Shown: positions 1-17,313 of the stretch, one piece after another
Numbering within the stretch: the first letter of the stretch is position 1
Layout: each line of letters opens with the position of its first letter
From: Micromonospora arborensis
GTDB taxonomy: Bacteria; Actinomycetota; Actinomycetes; Mycobacteriales; Micromonosporaceae
DNA length: 64,000 nucleotides
NCBI RefSeq assembly: GCF_003205615.1
Contig: NZ_PYBV01000013.1
Span: 131,081 to 195,080, forward strand
Reading direction: 5' to 3'
Position numbers and translations under genes: made by a program
The notes under the pieces: generated by a model
Databases searched by the model: none
Told to the model about the DNA's origin: nothing
The model's input: only the letters and a program-made list of their open reading frames with translations

Positions 1-445
1 CCAGCTCGGCGTAGTACGCGAGGGACACCACGCCCTCCTGGATGCGCGCGCCGCCGGAGTCGTTGAGGCCGATGATCGGCACGCCGGTGCGCAACGCCAG
101 GTCCATCACCTTGATGATCTTCTCGCCGTAGACCTCGCCGAGGCTGCCGCCGAACACGGTGAAGTCCTGGGCGAAGACACAGACCTGCCGGCCGTCGACG
201 GTGCCGTAGCCGGTGACCACGCCGTCGCCGTACGGCCGCTTGGTGTCCATGCCGAAGTGGTGGCAGCGGTGCCGGGCCAAGGCGTCCAGCTCCACGAAGG
301 AGCCGCGGTCGAGCAGCGCGTCAACCCGTTCCCGCGCGGTGAGCTTGCCCCTCTCCCGCTGCCGCCGGGCGGCGGCCGGGTCGTACGGCTGCCGGGCGGC
401 CTCTCGGCGGCGTACCAACTCGGCGTTCCGGTCCGCGGTCGTCAC
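1..445 (-). CDS. Acyl-CoA carboxylase carboxyltransferase (beta) subunit, N-terminal part, cut by window edge
   Basis: About 148 N-terminal residues are present and the rest lies beyond base 1. The start is GTG at 445..443, sharing GTGA with the stop of the upstream KAS III-like gene. Visible family signatures include [14 protein letters not shown] near residue 37, [16 protein letters not shown] near residue 95 and [13 protein letters not shown] near residue 128, all typical of PccB/AccD-type carboxyltransferases that carboxylate acyl-CoA with a biotinylated alpha subunit. No alpha or biotin carrier gene is visible, so a housekeeping one is presumably shared. It sits behind an acyl-AMP ligase and a KAS III in one operon. 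That grouping suggests it makes an alkylmalonyl-CoA extender for the PKS instead of serving primary metabolism. The family call is firm; the substrate is inferred from context only. Confidence 0.9.
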   Translation of the reverse strand, partial: MTTADRNAELVRRREAARQPYDPAAARRQRERGKLTARERVDALLDRGSFVELDALARHRCHHFGMDTKRPYGDGVVTGYGTVDGRQVCVFAQDFTVFGGSLGEVYGEKIIKVMDLALRTGVPIIGLNDSGGARIQEGVVSLAYYAEL

Positions 446-1407
446 GGGAGGATCACCACCTGGGCCGCGTACGTGAGACCGGCGCCGAACCCGACGAGCA
501 GCGCCCGGTCCCCGCGCGCCACCGCGCCACGCGACATCAGGTCCTCCATGGCCAGCGGGATGGAGGCGGCCGACGTGTTGCCGCTGTGTACCACGTCCCG
601 CGCCACCACGGTGGTCGGCGGCAGGCCGAGGCTGCGCGCGGCGGCCTCCACGATCCGCAGGTTGGCCTGGTGCGGGATGAATGCGCCGAGGGCGCCAACG
701 TCGATGCCGGCCGCGTCGAGGGCCCGCCGCGACACCTCCGGCACGATCGTGGTCGCCCAGCGGAACACCTCGGGCCCGGCCAGCCGCAGGTACGGCCGTT
801 CCGGCTTCTCACCCCACGCGTGGTCGTGGCTGATCAGCGCGTGCTGACCGCCAACCGAGCCCCAGCTCACCGGGCCGATGCCCGGGGTGTCGGCCCGGCC
901 CACCACGACCGCGCCGGCACCGTCGCCGAACAGGAACGCGCTGCCACGGTCGGTCGGGTCGACAATGTCGCTCATCCGTTCCGAGCCGACCACCACGATC
1001 CGCCGGGCCTGACCGGCACAGACCATCCCGTCGGCCAGCGCGAGCGCGTAGCAGAAGCCCGAGCAGGCGGCGTTGACGTCGAGCCCGGCTGCCGCGTTGG
1101 CGCCGATGAGTTCGGCGATGCGCGGCGCGCCGGGTGGCGACTGCTCGGTGAAGGACATCGAGGCCAACAGGACCATGTCGACTCCCTGTGGGTCGGTGCC
1201 GGCCTGGGCGAGGGCCTTGCGGGACGCCTCGGCGGCCATCGCCAGCACGGTCTCCCCCGCTCCCGCGATCCGCCGGGAGACGATTCCGGAGCGGCGCCGG
1301 ATCCATTCGTCGGACGAGTCGATGCGTCCGCAGATCTCCTCGTTGCCGACGACCCGGGCCGGGCGGTACGCGCCGACGCCGAGGATCGCCGAGCCCGGCG
1401 TGGTCAT
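442..1407 (-). CDS. 3-oxoacyl-ACP synthase III (KAS III / FabH-like)
   Basis: 321 aa, ATG at 1407. All catalytic elements of the FabH family are visible: the nucleophilic Cys in NAACSGF (around residue 110), His in [10 protein letters not shown] and Asn in HSGNTSAAS. It should therefore perform Claisen condensation of an acyl-CoA with malonyl-ACP, or a related acyl transfer. The start overlaps the stop of the acyl-AMP ligase (TGATG) and its stop overlaps the start of the carboxyltransferase (GTGA), so the three genes are probably translationally coupled. In pathways with unusual alkylmalonyl extenders, a KAS III next to an acyl-CoA carboxylase commonly helps build a medium-chain acyl precursor. 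That is the role I infer. A role in priming or offloading cannot be excluded. Confidence 0.88.
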   Translation of the reverse strand: MTTPGSAILGVGAYRPARVVGNEEICGRIDSSDEWIRRRSGIVSRRIAGAGETVLAMAAEASRKALAQAGTDPQGVDMVLLASMSFTEQSPPGAPRIAELIGANAAAGLDVNAACSGFCYALALADGMVCAGQARRIVVVGSERMSDIVDPTDRGSAFLFGDGAGAVVVGRADTPGIGPVSWGSVGGQHALISHDHAWGEKPERPYLRLAGPEVFRWATTIVPEVSRRALDAAGIDVGALGAFIPHQANLRIVEAAARSLGLPPTTVVARDVVHSGNTSAASIPLAMEDLMSRGAVARGDRALLVGFGAGLTYAAQVVILP

Positions 1408-3182
1408 CACTCCCCCTCTCGGGCACCGGCGCCGAGCGCCACCGGATCCCGTTCGACCCGGGCCCGCTCGATCAGCAGCGGCGCGAAGTGGCCGTCCAGG
1501 TAGCGGCGTCGGCAGGCGCGCCGCTGGATCTTGCCGCTGGAGGTCTTGGCGAGCGTGCCGCGGCGCAGCAGGAGCAGCTCGTCGACGTCGAGCCGGTGAT
1601 GCTCGTGGACCGCCGCGCGAACCAGGTCGCGAACCGCGGCCGGGCCGGGCCGCCGCAACACCCGGCCGTCCACCTCGATGAGCAGGACGAGCCGCTCGTA
1701 CTCGCCGTCGTCCACGGCGAACGCCGCGGCGCAGTTCGGGTACAGCCCGTCGACGGCGCGCTCGGCCGAGTACTCGATGTCCTGCGGGTAGTAGTTGCGG
1801 CCCTTGCGGATGATCACATCCTTGAGCCGGCCGGTGATGTACAGCTCGCCGTCGTACACGAACCCGAGGTCGCCGGTGCGCAGCCAGGTGCCCGGCCGGT
1901 CCGCGAGGCGCGCCCGGAACGTCTCCTCGGACAGCTCCGGGCGACGCCAGTAGCCGGCCGCCACGCACGGCCCACCGACCCAGATCTCGCCGACCCGGTC
2001 AGGGGCGCACACGACGCGCGTGGCCGGGTCGACGATCCGCACCTCGGTGCCGGGAACGGTGCCGCCGACGCTGACCGCCGGCGTGCTGCCGGCGGACGGG
2101 ACGCCGAGGACGCGTACGGTGCCGTCGCGCAGCGCCGCAGCGTCCAGCCGTAGCATCCCCGGCCGCTGGTGCTGGCTGGCGCCGGTGACCTTCAGGGTGT
2201 TCTCGGCGAGGCCGTAACCCGGGCACATCGTGTGCGGGGAGAGCCCGTGCCCGGCGTACGCCTCCTGGAACGCGGTGACCACGTCCCAGCGCACCGGTTC
2301 AGCGCCGTTGGCGGCGACCCGCCAGCGGGACAGGTCGCCGACGTTCGCCGCCGCGCCCTCGGCGGCGGCGCGCACGCACAGCTCGTACGCGAAGCTGGGC
2401 GCCGCCGAATGGGTGCCGCCGAACCGGGCGATCGCCTCCAGCCAGCGGGCCGGCCGCCGCACGAAGGAGTCCGGCGCCATCAGGTACGAGGGCACCCCGG
2501 CCCACAGCGGCAGGATGATGCCGAAGAGCAGGCCCATGTCGTGGAACAGCGGCAGCCAGTTGACCAGGGTGGCGTCCGGGGAACACGGCCAGAGCTCGTC
2601 GGTCTCGCGGGCGTTGGCCGCGAAGTTCCGATGGGTGACCATGACGCCCTTCGGGTCGCCGGTGGAGCCCGACGTGTACTGCAGCAGCGCGATGTCGTCC
2701 GGGCCCGGCCGGCCCGCCGGCCAGTCCGACGCTGGGTCGACGCGGTCGAGTCCGTCGGTGGCGACCAGGTTCAGGCCGGCCAGCTCCGGTTCGTCGCCGA
2801 ACCGCCCGAGCAGGTCGTCGCGCACCGCCTCGGTGGTGAGCACGGTGGTCGTGCCGGCGTCGTCGGCGACGCGGCGCAGGCGGGTCAGGCCGTCCCGCCT
2901 GCGGGGAACCTGGACCGGCGCGCCGGCGACCCGGGCCGACATGCACCCGAGCAGGCTGCGGATGAACTCCAGGCCCGACGGGTAGAGCAGCACCACGGTT
3001 CCGCCGCCGAGCCCCAGCGCGGCCAGGGCCGCGGCCCGGCTTCGGGCCGCCCGGTCGAGCCGGCCGTAGGTCAGGGTCTCCGCGGGGACCTCGCCGTCGC
3101 GCAGGAAGACGTAAGCTGTGCGATCCGACTGCTGCGCACCGCGCCGCCGGAGGATCTCCGGCAAGGTGTCCACTGTGTTCAT
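1407..3182 (-). CDS. Fatty acyl-AMP/acyl-CoA ligase (FAAL-like)
   Basis: 591 aa, ATG at 3182 overlapping the PKS stop (ATGA). The adenylate-forming enzyme motifs are intact: LQYTSGSTGDPKG in the N-terminal third, LPLFHDMGL characteristic of fatty acyl-AMP ligases, GYGLAENT, LRTGDLGFV, GRLKDVIIRKGRNYYPQDIE, and the C-terminal catalytic lysine in KTSSGKIQRRA. No carrier protein domain is fused. The motif LPLFHDMGL and GRNYYPQDIE favour a long- or medium-chain fatty acid substrate over an amino acid. Its place between the PKS and KAS III genes suggests it activates a free fatty acid, either to CoA for alpha-carboxylation to an alkylmalonyl extender or onto a carrier protein. Whether it makes CoA esters or stops at acyl-AMP depends on a FAAL-specific insertion that I could not verify by eye. 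Confidence 0.88.
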   Translation of the reverse strand: MNTVDTLPEILRRRGAQQSDRTAYVFLRDGEVPAETLTYGRLDRAARSRAAALAALGLGGGTVVLLYPSGLEFIRSLLGCMSARVAGAPVQVPRRRDGLTRLRRVADDAGTTTVLTTEAVRDDLLGRFGDEPELAGLNLVATDGLDRVDPASDWPAGRPGPDDIALLQYTSGSTGDPKGVMVTHRNFAANARETDELWPCSPDATLVNWLPLFHDMGLLFGIILPLWAGVPSYLMAPDSFVRRPARWLEAIARFGGTHSAAPSFAYELCVRAAAEGAAANVGDLSRWRVAANGAEPVRWDVVTAFQEAYAGHGLSPHTMCPGYGLAENTLKVTGASQHQRPGMLRLDAAALRDGTVRVLGVPSAGSTPAVSVGGTVPGTEVRIVDPATRVVCAPDRVGEIWVGGPCVAAGYWRRPELSEETFRARLADRPGTWLRTGDLGFVYDGELYITGRLKDVIIRKGRNYYPQDIEYSAERAVDGLYPNCAAAFAVDDGEYERLVLLIEVDGRVLRRPGPAAVRDLVRAAVHEHHRLDVDELLLLRRGTLAKTSSGKIQRRACRRRYLDGHFAPLLIERARVERDPVALGAGAREGE

Positions 3183-6100
3183 GCGAGTTCTCCTTGTTCG
3201 ATCCCGGTCTTCTCGAACTCGTCGAGCAGCAACTCGTGCCAGAACTCGGCAGACACCTCGAAGAACGGCCGGACGCCGCCTGGTTCCAGGTGCAGCTCGC
3301 GGCGATAGCCGTCGATGAGCCTGACGGCCATGAGCGAGTCGAAGCCGAGCTCGATCAGGTCGCTCCGCTCGGTCAGCTCGCCAGCGGGCAGCGCCAGTGC
3401 CTCCTCGAGGCTGCCGTAGACGTACTGCCGGAGCAGCTCCAGCCGTTCCGTCCGGTCGGTGGTGGCCGCCACCTTGCGCAGCACCTCCGACTCCGGCTCC
3501 GGTTCGTTCGTGGCCGGTTCGCCACCGGCCGGCTCGGCGGCTGCCGCGACGGTACCGAAGGCGCTGTAACTGCGGCGTTCGAAGCTGTACGTGGGCAGCG
3601 CAACGGTGTGCGCCGGCACCTGCGCGTAGACCGCGGACCAGTCCACCGGCAGCCCCGTCACGTAGAGCTCGCCGAGTCCGCGCAGCGCCTCGGCTGGCTC
3701 GTCGGCGTCGGCCCGCATCGACGCCACCCAGGTGTGCTCCACGCCGAGGCACTTGGTGCCCAGGCCGAGCAGGGTGCGGCCCGGACCGGTCTCCACGAAG
3801 GTCGCGTGGTCCAGCTCGCGGATCGTGCGCATGCCATCGTGGAACCGCACCGGTTGGCGGGCCTGCCGCGCCCAGTACTCGGGGTCGGCCAGCTCGCGCT
3901 CGCCGGCGACTGCGCCGGTGACGCCGGAGACCAGGGGCACCCGGGGCGGCCGCACCCGGATGCCGGCGGCCACGTCCCGCAGCCGGTCGAGGACCGGGTC
4001 CACAAGTGGCGAGTGGAACGCGTGCGAGACGTTCAGGTCCCGGTGCCAGCGGCCGGCCGCCGCCAGCGCGGAGCGGACCGTGGCCAGCGCGGCGGTGTCA
4101 CCGGAGAGGACCAGCTCGCCGGGCGCGTTGATCGCGGCGATGCCGACCAGCATCCGCTCCCGTTCGGGCAGGCCGGCCAGCAGCTCGACGACCTCGTCCG
4201 GCGCCATCCGCACGGCGAGCATGCCGCCCGGCGCCATCTCCTGCATGGCCGCGCCGCGCGCGACCACCAGCCGGAGGGCGTCCGGCAGCTCCAACGCTCC
4301 GGCGATGCAGGCGGCGGCCAGCTCGCCGACGCTGTGCCCGAGGACCACGGTGGGCCGGACGCCCCACGATCGCCACAGCTCGGCGGTCGCGTACTCAAGG
4401 CAGAACAGGGTGGGTTGGGCGTACCGGGTCTGGCGGAGCTCGTCGTCGGCGGTGTCGAAGAGCAGCTCGACGAGCGGCCGGCCGAGCGCGTCCGGCATCT
4501 GGTCCGCGCACTCGTCGATGGCCCGGCGGAAGACCGGTTCGGCCTGGTAGAGCCCTCGGCCGGCGCCGGCGTACTGGCTGCCCTGACCGCTGAACAGGAA
4601 GGCGACCCGGCGGTGGTGGCGCGGTGCGGCGGCCCGGGCGATGACCGCCGGGCTGGGCTCGTCGCGCAGGTGACTGGCCAGCGCGCCGGCCAGGCCGGAG
4701 GTGGTGTCGCCGGTTACCGCAAGCCGGTATATCTGGTGCGAGCGGCCGACCGCCGCGGTCCGGCACACATCCGCCGCCGTCCGGCCGCGATCATCGGCGA
4801 GGTCGGCGGCATAGCGGACCGCGAGCTGCCGCAGAGCGGTCCGGGTGCGGGCGGAGAGCGGCAGCAGGTGTACGCCACGCGCCGGTTCGGCCGGACGGTG
4901 CCGCTCCGGCGGCTCGCTCAACACGATGTGCACGTTGGTGCCGCTGGCACCGAACGAGCTGACGCCGGCGTGCCGCGGGCCGTCCACCGGCCACGCGACG
5001 GTCCCGGCCGGCACCTGCAGGGGCATCTCGTCCCAGCCCACGTCGGGGTTCGGCCGCCGCAGGTGCGGATGCCCAGGGATCACGCCGTGCCGCACCGCAA
5101 GCGCCGCCTTGATCAGGCCGGCTGCCCCGGCCGCCGCCTCCAGGTGCCCGATGTTGGCCTTCACCGAGCCGACCAGCAGGGGTCGGTCGCGGTCGTGGAA
5201 CACCGCGTCGAGGGCGCGCAGCTCGATCGGGTCGCCCAGCGGCGTACCGGTGCCGTGTGCCTCGACGTAGGACACCTCGTCCGGCCGTAGTCCCGCCTCA
5301 GCCAGGGCCGCCCGGATCACGTCCTGCTGGGCCTGGCCGTTCGGCACCGAGATGCCACTGGCCCGCCCGTCGTGGCCGGCCGCGGTGCCGCGGATCACGG
5401 CCACCACGTCGTCGCCGTCGGCGACCGCGTCGCCGAGCCGCTTGAGGACCAGGACGCCGCAGCCCTCCCCCCGGACGTACCCGTCGGCGGCCGCGTCGAA
5501 GGTGTGACAGCGCCCGCTGGGCGACAGCGCCCGCGCCTTGCTGACCAGCACAAAGCCGTACGGGGAGAGGATGACGTTGACACCGCCCGCGACCGCCAGG
5601 TCGCATTCGCGGCGCCGCAGGCTGGCGACCGCCAGGTGGACCGCCATGAGCGACGACGAGCACGAGGTGTCCAGCACCAGGGCGGGCCCGCGCAGCCCGA
5701 ACGTGTGCGCGATCCGGCCGGCGATGAAGCTGTTCTCGCCGAGCAGCTGCATGCCGTCGATTTCGGCCGGCGGGCACAGTTGCTGGCGGAGCCGGACGTA
5801 GTCGTTGGTGCTGGCACCGAGGAAGACCCCGGTACGGCTGCCGTCCAGGGTGTCCGCGGCGATACCGGCCCGCTCCAGCGCCTCCCAGACCACCTCGAGC
5901 GCTATCCGCTGCTGCGGGTCCATCCCGACGGCTTCGGCGGCGGAGACCCGGAACGGCACCGGGTCGAACCCGGTCACGTCGGGCAGGAAGCCGCCGTCGG
6001 TCGTGTAGGCCTTGCCTGGGACCGACGGGTCGGGGTGGTAGAAGGCGGTGCTGTCGGCGCGGTCGGCCGGAAAGGGCCGGATCGCGTCGGTGCCTGCGAC

Positions 6101-6261
6101 CAGGTCGTTCCAGAAGGCGTCCGGGTCCTCGGCCGCGGCGGGCAGCCGGCAGCCGATCCCGGTCACGGCGATCGGCTCGGCCCGCTGTGCGGCCAGCTCG
6201 CCGCGCAGTCGCTCGATCATGTCCAGCGCGTCGGCCAGCCGGTCGCGCAGGCTCGGGTCAC

Positions 6262-6265
<4 letters not shown>
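3179..6265 (-). CDS. Type I polyketide synthase, single module KS-AT-ACP
   Basis: 1028 aa. Residues 1-31 form a charged helical segment typical of an N-terminal docking domain, so this protein probably accepts a chain from another PKS. KS spans about 32-455 with Cys202 (DTSCSSS), His337 (EAHGTGT) and His374 (NIGHLEAAAG). AT spans about 550-850 with Ser645 in GHSVGE and the HAFH motif at 748-751, which predicts malonyl-CoA. ACP follows with Ser977 in LGFDSL. There is no KR, DH, ER or TE. The start overlaps the stop of the bimodular PKS (ATGA). The absence of an N-terminal docking segment in that protein and its presence here suggest this is the last extension module, adding a malonyl unit without reduction. 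Release must come from cyclisation or a separate enzyme such as the thioesterase at 33.8 kb. Confidence 0.95.
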
Positions 6266-14517
<8,252 letters not shown>

Positions 14518-14656
14518 GAAATGCCCCCCATGCCAAACGGCAAATCGTGGATCAATAAACTGCGAATGCGGAATCGCACGATGGAAGAAAGCTAACTGCC
14601 GGCTCCGGATCGCGTCTTCGGCTGCTGTGTCGACATGCGAAAGGTGGAGCCTTTCA
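14518..14656 (-). promoter_or_regulatory. 139-bp gap between the adenylation gene and the bimodular PKS
   Basis: This is the only sizeable gap in the leftward biosynthetic operon. It is clearly less GC-rich than its surroundings and includes the ribosome site GGGGGG seven bases before the PKS start. It may hold an internal PKS promoter, but no convincing -35/-10 pair or terminator stands out by eye. Confidence 0.4.
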
Positions 14657-16180
14657 TCATCCCGACGGACGTCGTTCGGCGGAATTGCGGAAGGGCTCGT
14701 CCGCCACGATCTGCCGCAGGCGGCGCCGGTCCACCTTGCCGGTGCCCGACCGCGGCAGCCGGTCGAGCCAACGCACTCGGTCGACCAGCATGGACCGGGG
14801 CAACAGCCCGGCGGAGTGCCGCTTGATCTCCAGCAGGCCGGGCCGGTCGCCGTCCACTGCCACCAGGAAGGCGACCAGCTCGCGGTGCAGGCCGTCGCCC
14901 GCCGTCACCACCGCCGCGGCCGCGACGGCGGGGTGCCGCAGCAGGGCGGCCTCGATCTCGCCCGGCTCGATTCGATGGCCGCGCACCTTCACGCAGTCGT
15001 CCCGCCGGCCGACGTACTGGTAGTTGCCGTCGTCGTCGAGGACCACCAGATCGCCGGTGCGGTACGGCAGCTCACCCTGGGGCCGCCCACCCCAGTAGCC
15101 GAGCATCACGGTCGGGCCGCTGACCAGCAGCTCGCCCTCTTCTCCCGGCCCGGCCGAGGTACCGTCGGCGCGGACCGCCCAGACCCGGTCGCCGCTGGCC
15201 GCCGTACCGATCGGCACCGGGGTGATCCGGTCCGGGGCCACGTCGGTCACCTCGTAGGCGGTGCACACATTGGTCTCGGTCGGCCCGTACAGGTTGAACA
15301 GGCGCACGTCCGGCCACCAGCGCCGGAGCCGCCGAACGTAGTGGACCGGGAACGGCTCCCCCGCGAACAGCACGGCCCGTAGCGCCGGCAGGTCCGCGTC
15401 GAGCAGCGCCGCGTCGTCCATCATCAGCATCAGCACCGACGGCACCGAGTACCACACCGAGATGCGCTCCCGGGCGACGAAGTCGACCAGTTGGGCCGGC
15501 GAATAGGAGAAGGTCTCCGGGATCAGGCTGACCGACGCGCCGGCCCGGAAGGCGCCGTAGAGGTCGAGAACCGACAGGTCGAAGTGGAACGGCGCGTGGT
15601 TGGACAGCCGGTCCTCCGGACCGAGGCCGAGCTCGGCCACCGCCCAGTCGACGAAGGCCAGCGCGTTGCGGTGGCTGATGCAGACGCCTTTCGGTTCCCC
15701 GGTCGAACCCGAGGTGTAGAGGATGTACGCGAGCGAGTCCTCGGTGGTGTCCGGCTCGGGCGGCGGGCCGGCCGGAGGCGACTCGATCTCCGACCAGGCC
15801 GCACCCGGCGTCGGCAGCAGCAGGTACGCGGGTGCGGCGTCGCGCAGCTCGTCGCTGCGCGCCTTCGTGGTGATCACGACGGACGCGGCGCAGCCCCGGA
15901 CGATCCGCGCGGCGCGGTCGGCCGGACTGAGCGGGTCGATCGGCACGTAGACCGCCCCCAGCCGCAGCGCCGCCTGCATGGCGGCCACCACCAGCACGGA
16001 TTTCTCCGCCCAGAGCACCACCCGGGCGCCGGCGCGTACACCACGCGCGGCGAGGGCGGCGGCGATGCGATCGGCGGTACGGTCCAGCTCGGCGTAGGTG
16101 AGCTCGCCGTCCGGTCCGGCGACGGCCGGCGCGTCCGGTTGCCGGGCGGCTGCCTGTCGCACCGGTTCGGTCAGCTTCAC
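14657..16180 (-). CDS. L-prolyl adenylation enzyme (PltF-type, prolyl-PCP synthetase)
   Basis: 507 aa, GTG start at 16180 sharing GTGA with the upstream dehydrogenase stop. It is a stand-alone NRPS adenylation enzyme with A3 (ILYTSGSTGEPKG), A5 (NLYGPTETN), A7 (YRTGDLV), A8 (GRRDDCVKVRGHRIEPGEIE) and A10 (LPRSGTGKVDRRRL, catalytic Lys) motifs and no fused carrier domain. Enzymes of this type activate L-proline and load it onto a free carrier protein. Together with the adjacent acyl-CoA dehydrogenase-like gene and the divergent carrier protein and halogenase, this reproduces the pyrrole-2-carboxyl pathway known from pyoluteorin and related antibiotics. Substrate specificity is inferred from that neighbourhood; the binding pocket code was not derived. 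Confidence 0.9.
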   Translation of the reverse strand: MKLTEPVRQAAARQPDAPAVAGPDGELTYAELDRTADRIAAALAARGVRAGARVVLWAEKSVLVVAAMQAALRLGAVYVPIDPLSPADRAARIVRGCAASVVITTKARSDELRDAAPAYLLLPTPGAAWSEIESPPAGPPPEPDTTEDSLAYILYTSGSTGEPKGVCISHRNALAFVDWAVAELGLGPEDRLSNHAPFHFDLSVLDLYGAFRAGASVSLIPETFSYSPAQLVDFVARERISVWYSVPSVLMLMMDDAALLDADLPALRAVLFAGEPFPVHYVRRLRRWWPDVRLFNLYGPTETNVCTAYEVTDVAPDRITPVPIGTAASGDRVWAVRADGTSAGPGEEGELLVSGPTVMLGYWGGRPQGELPYRTGDLVVLDDDGNYQYVGRRDDCVKVRGHRIEPGEIEAALLRHPAVAAAAVVTAGDGLHRELVAFLVAVDGDRPGLLEIKRHSAGLLPRSMLVDRVRWLDRLPRSGTGKVDRRRLRQIVADEPFRNSAERRPSG

Positions 16181-17301
16181 AGTCCCAGCTCCTTTCCGAT
16201 GATCTCTCGCTGCATCTCCGAGGTGCCGGAGAAGACGGTCGACGGGAGCGCGTCCAGCAGGGCTTTCTCCTCCGGGCTGCCGCCCAGGTAGGCGGCCGCA
16301 CCGAACACCTGTAGGGCGTCCGTGGCGGTGTGCACCGCTGCCTCGCTCACCGCGGCCTTGGCCAGCGCCGCCAGCAGGACGGCGTCGCCCGCGTCGCGGG
16401 CCGCGCAGGCCCGGTAGAGCAGCGACCGGGCGCCCTCCAACCGCAGCTTCATGTCCGCGATCCGGTGCCGCACGGCCTGGAAGGACCCGATCGGCGCGCC
16501 GAACTGCCGGCGCTCACGGGCATACGCCACGCACCGCTGAACCACCCGGTCCATCAGCCCGAGGTAGCCGGCGAACAGACAGGTCCGCTCCCAGTGCATC
16601 GAGGACTGGAAGATGGCGGCGCCGCGGCCCTCGGCGCCCAGCCGCGCCGACTCTGGCACCGGCGTGTCGGCGAGACGCAGGCGGCCAGCCGGACACCGGG
16701 CCAGGACGATCTTGGGCAGCGGGCCCTCGACGGTCACGCCGGGCGCGTCGCGCTCGACCACGAAGGCCGAGACACCGAGGAAGCCCAGGTCCGGGTCGGT
16801 AGTGGCGTAGACGACGAAGACGTCGGCCAGCGGGCCGTTGCTGACGAACGACTTCTCGCCACTGAGCCGATAGCCGTCCGGGGTGCGGACCGCCTTGGTG
16901 GTCAGCGCGGTCACGTCCGAGCCGGCCTCGTCCTCGGTGATCGCATTGCCGGCGATCCAGGTGCCGTCGCAGAGCCGCGGAAGGACCCGCTCGCGGATCT
17001 CGGCCGTGCCGTGCTCCGTGATCGGCATGGCGCAGGCGAACAGGTGTGCGGCCACGCCGAAGACCAGTCCCATGTCCGGGTAGCCGCGGCCGAACGCCTC
17101 CATGGCGTGCGCGGCGCCGACCGCGTCGAGGCCACCGCCGCCGTATTCGGTCGGCACGCTCAGCCCGGGCAGCCCGAGCGGGGCGCACTGGCGCCACTCC
17201 TCGCGGGTGAAGTGGCCGTCGGCGGGCGCGGGCAGCGCGCGTACCGCCGCGATGATGTTCTGATAGCGGGCGCGCTGCTCCGCCGTCCAGTCGAAGCTCA
17301 T
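16177..17301 (-). CDS. L-prolyl-[carrier protein] dehydrogenase (PltE-type acyl-CoA dehydrogenase fold)
   Basis: 374 aa, ATG at 17301. The protein has the acyl-CoA dehydrogenase fold with the motifs SVPTEYGGGGL, MGLVFGVAAHLFACAMPI, NAITEDEAGSD and a C-terminal QVFGAAAYLGG. The DMGLVF and HxFACAMPI segments closely resemble what I recall of PltE, the flavoenzyme that performs the four-electron oxidation of prolyl-S-PCP to pyrrolyl-2-carboxyl-S-PCP. It lies 12 bp downstream of the antiporter gene and overlaps the adenylation gene, so activation and oxidation are co-expressed. A general acyl-CoA dehydrogenase role is much less likely in this setting. Confidence 0.92.
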   Translation of the reverse strand: MSFDWTAEQRARYQNIIAAVRALPAPADGHFTREEWRQCAPLGLPGLSVPTEYGGGGLDAVGAAHAMEAFGRGYPDMGLVFGVAAHLFACAMPITEHGTAEIRERVLPRLCDGTWIAGNAITEDEAGSDVTALTTKAVRTPDGYRLSGEKSFVSNGPLADVFVVYATTDPDLGFLGVSAFVVERDAPGVTVEGPLPKIVLARCPAGRLRLADTPVPESARLGAEGRGAAIFQSSMHWERTCLFAGYLGLMDRVVQRCVAYARERRQFGAPIGSFQAVRHRIADMKLRLEGARSLLYRACAARDAGDAVLLAALAKAAVSEAAVHTATDALQVFGAAAYLGGSPEEKALLDALPSTVFSGTSEMQREIIGKELGL

Positions 17302-17313
17302 CGGTCGCCCCGC

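Noticed and set aside
3194..5290. A 698-codon plus-strand frame opposite the monomodular PKS
   Set aside because: Antisense shadow with Arg/Gly/His-rich random composition; the true gene is on the minus strand.
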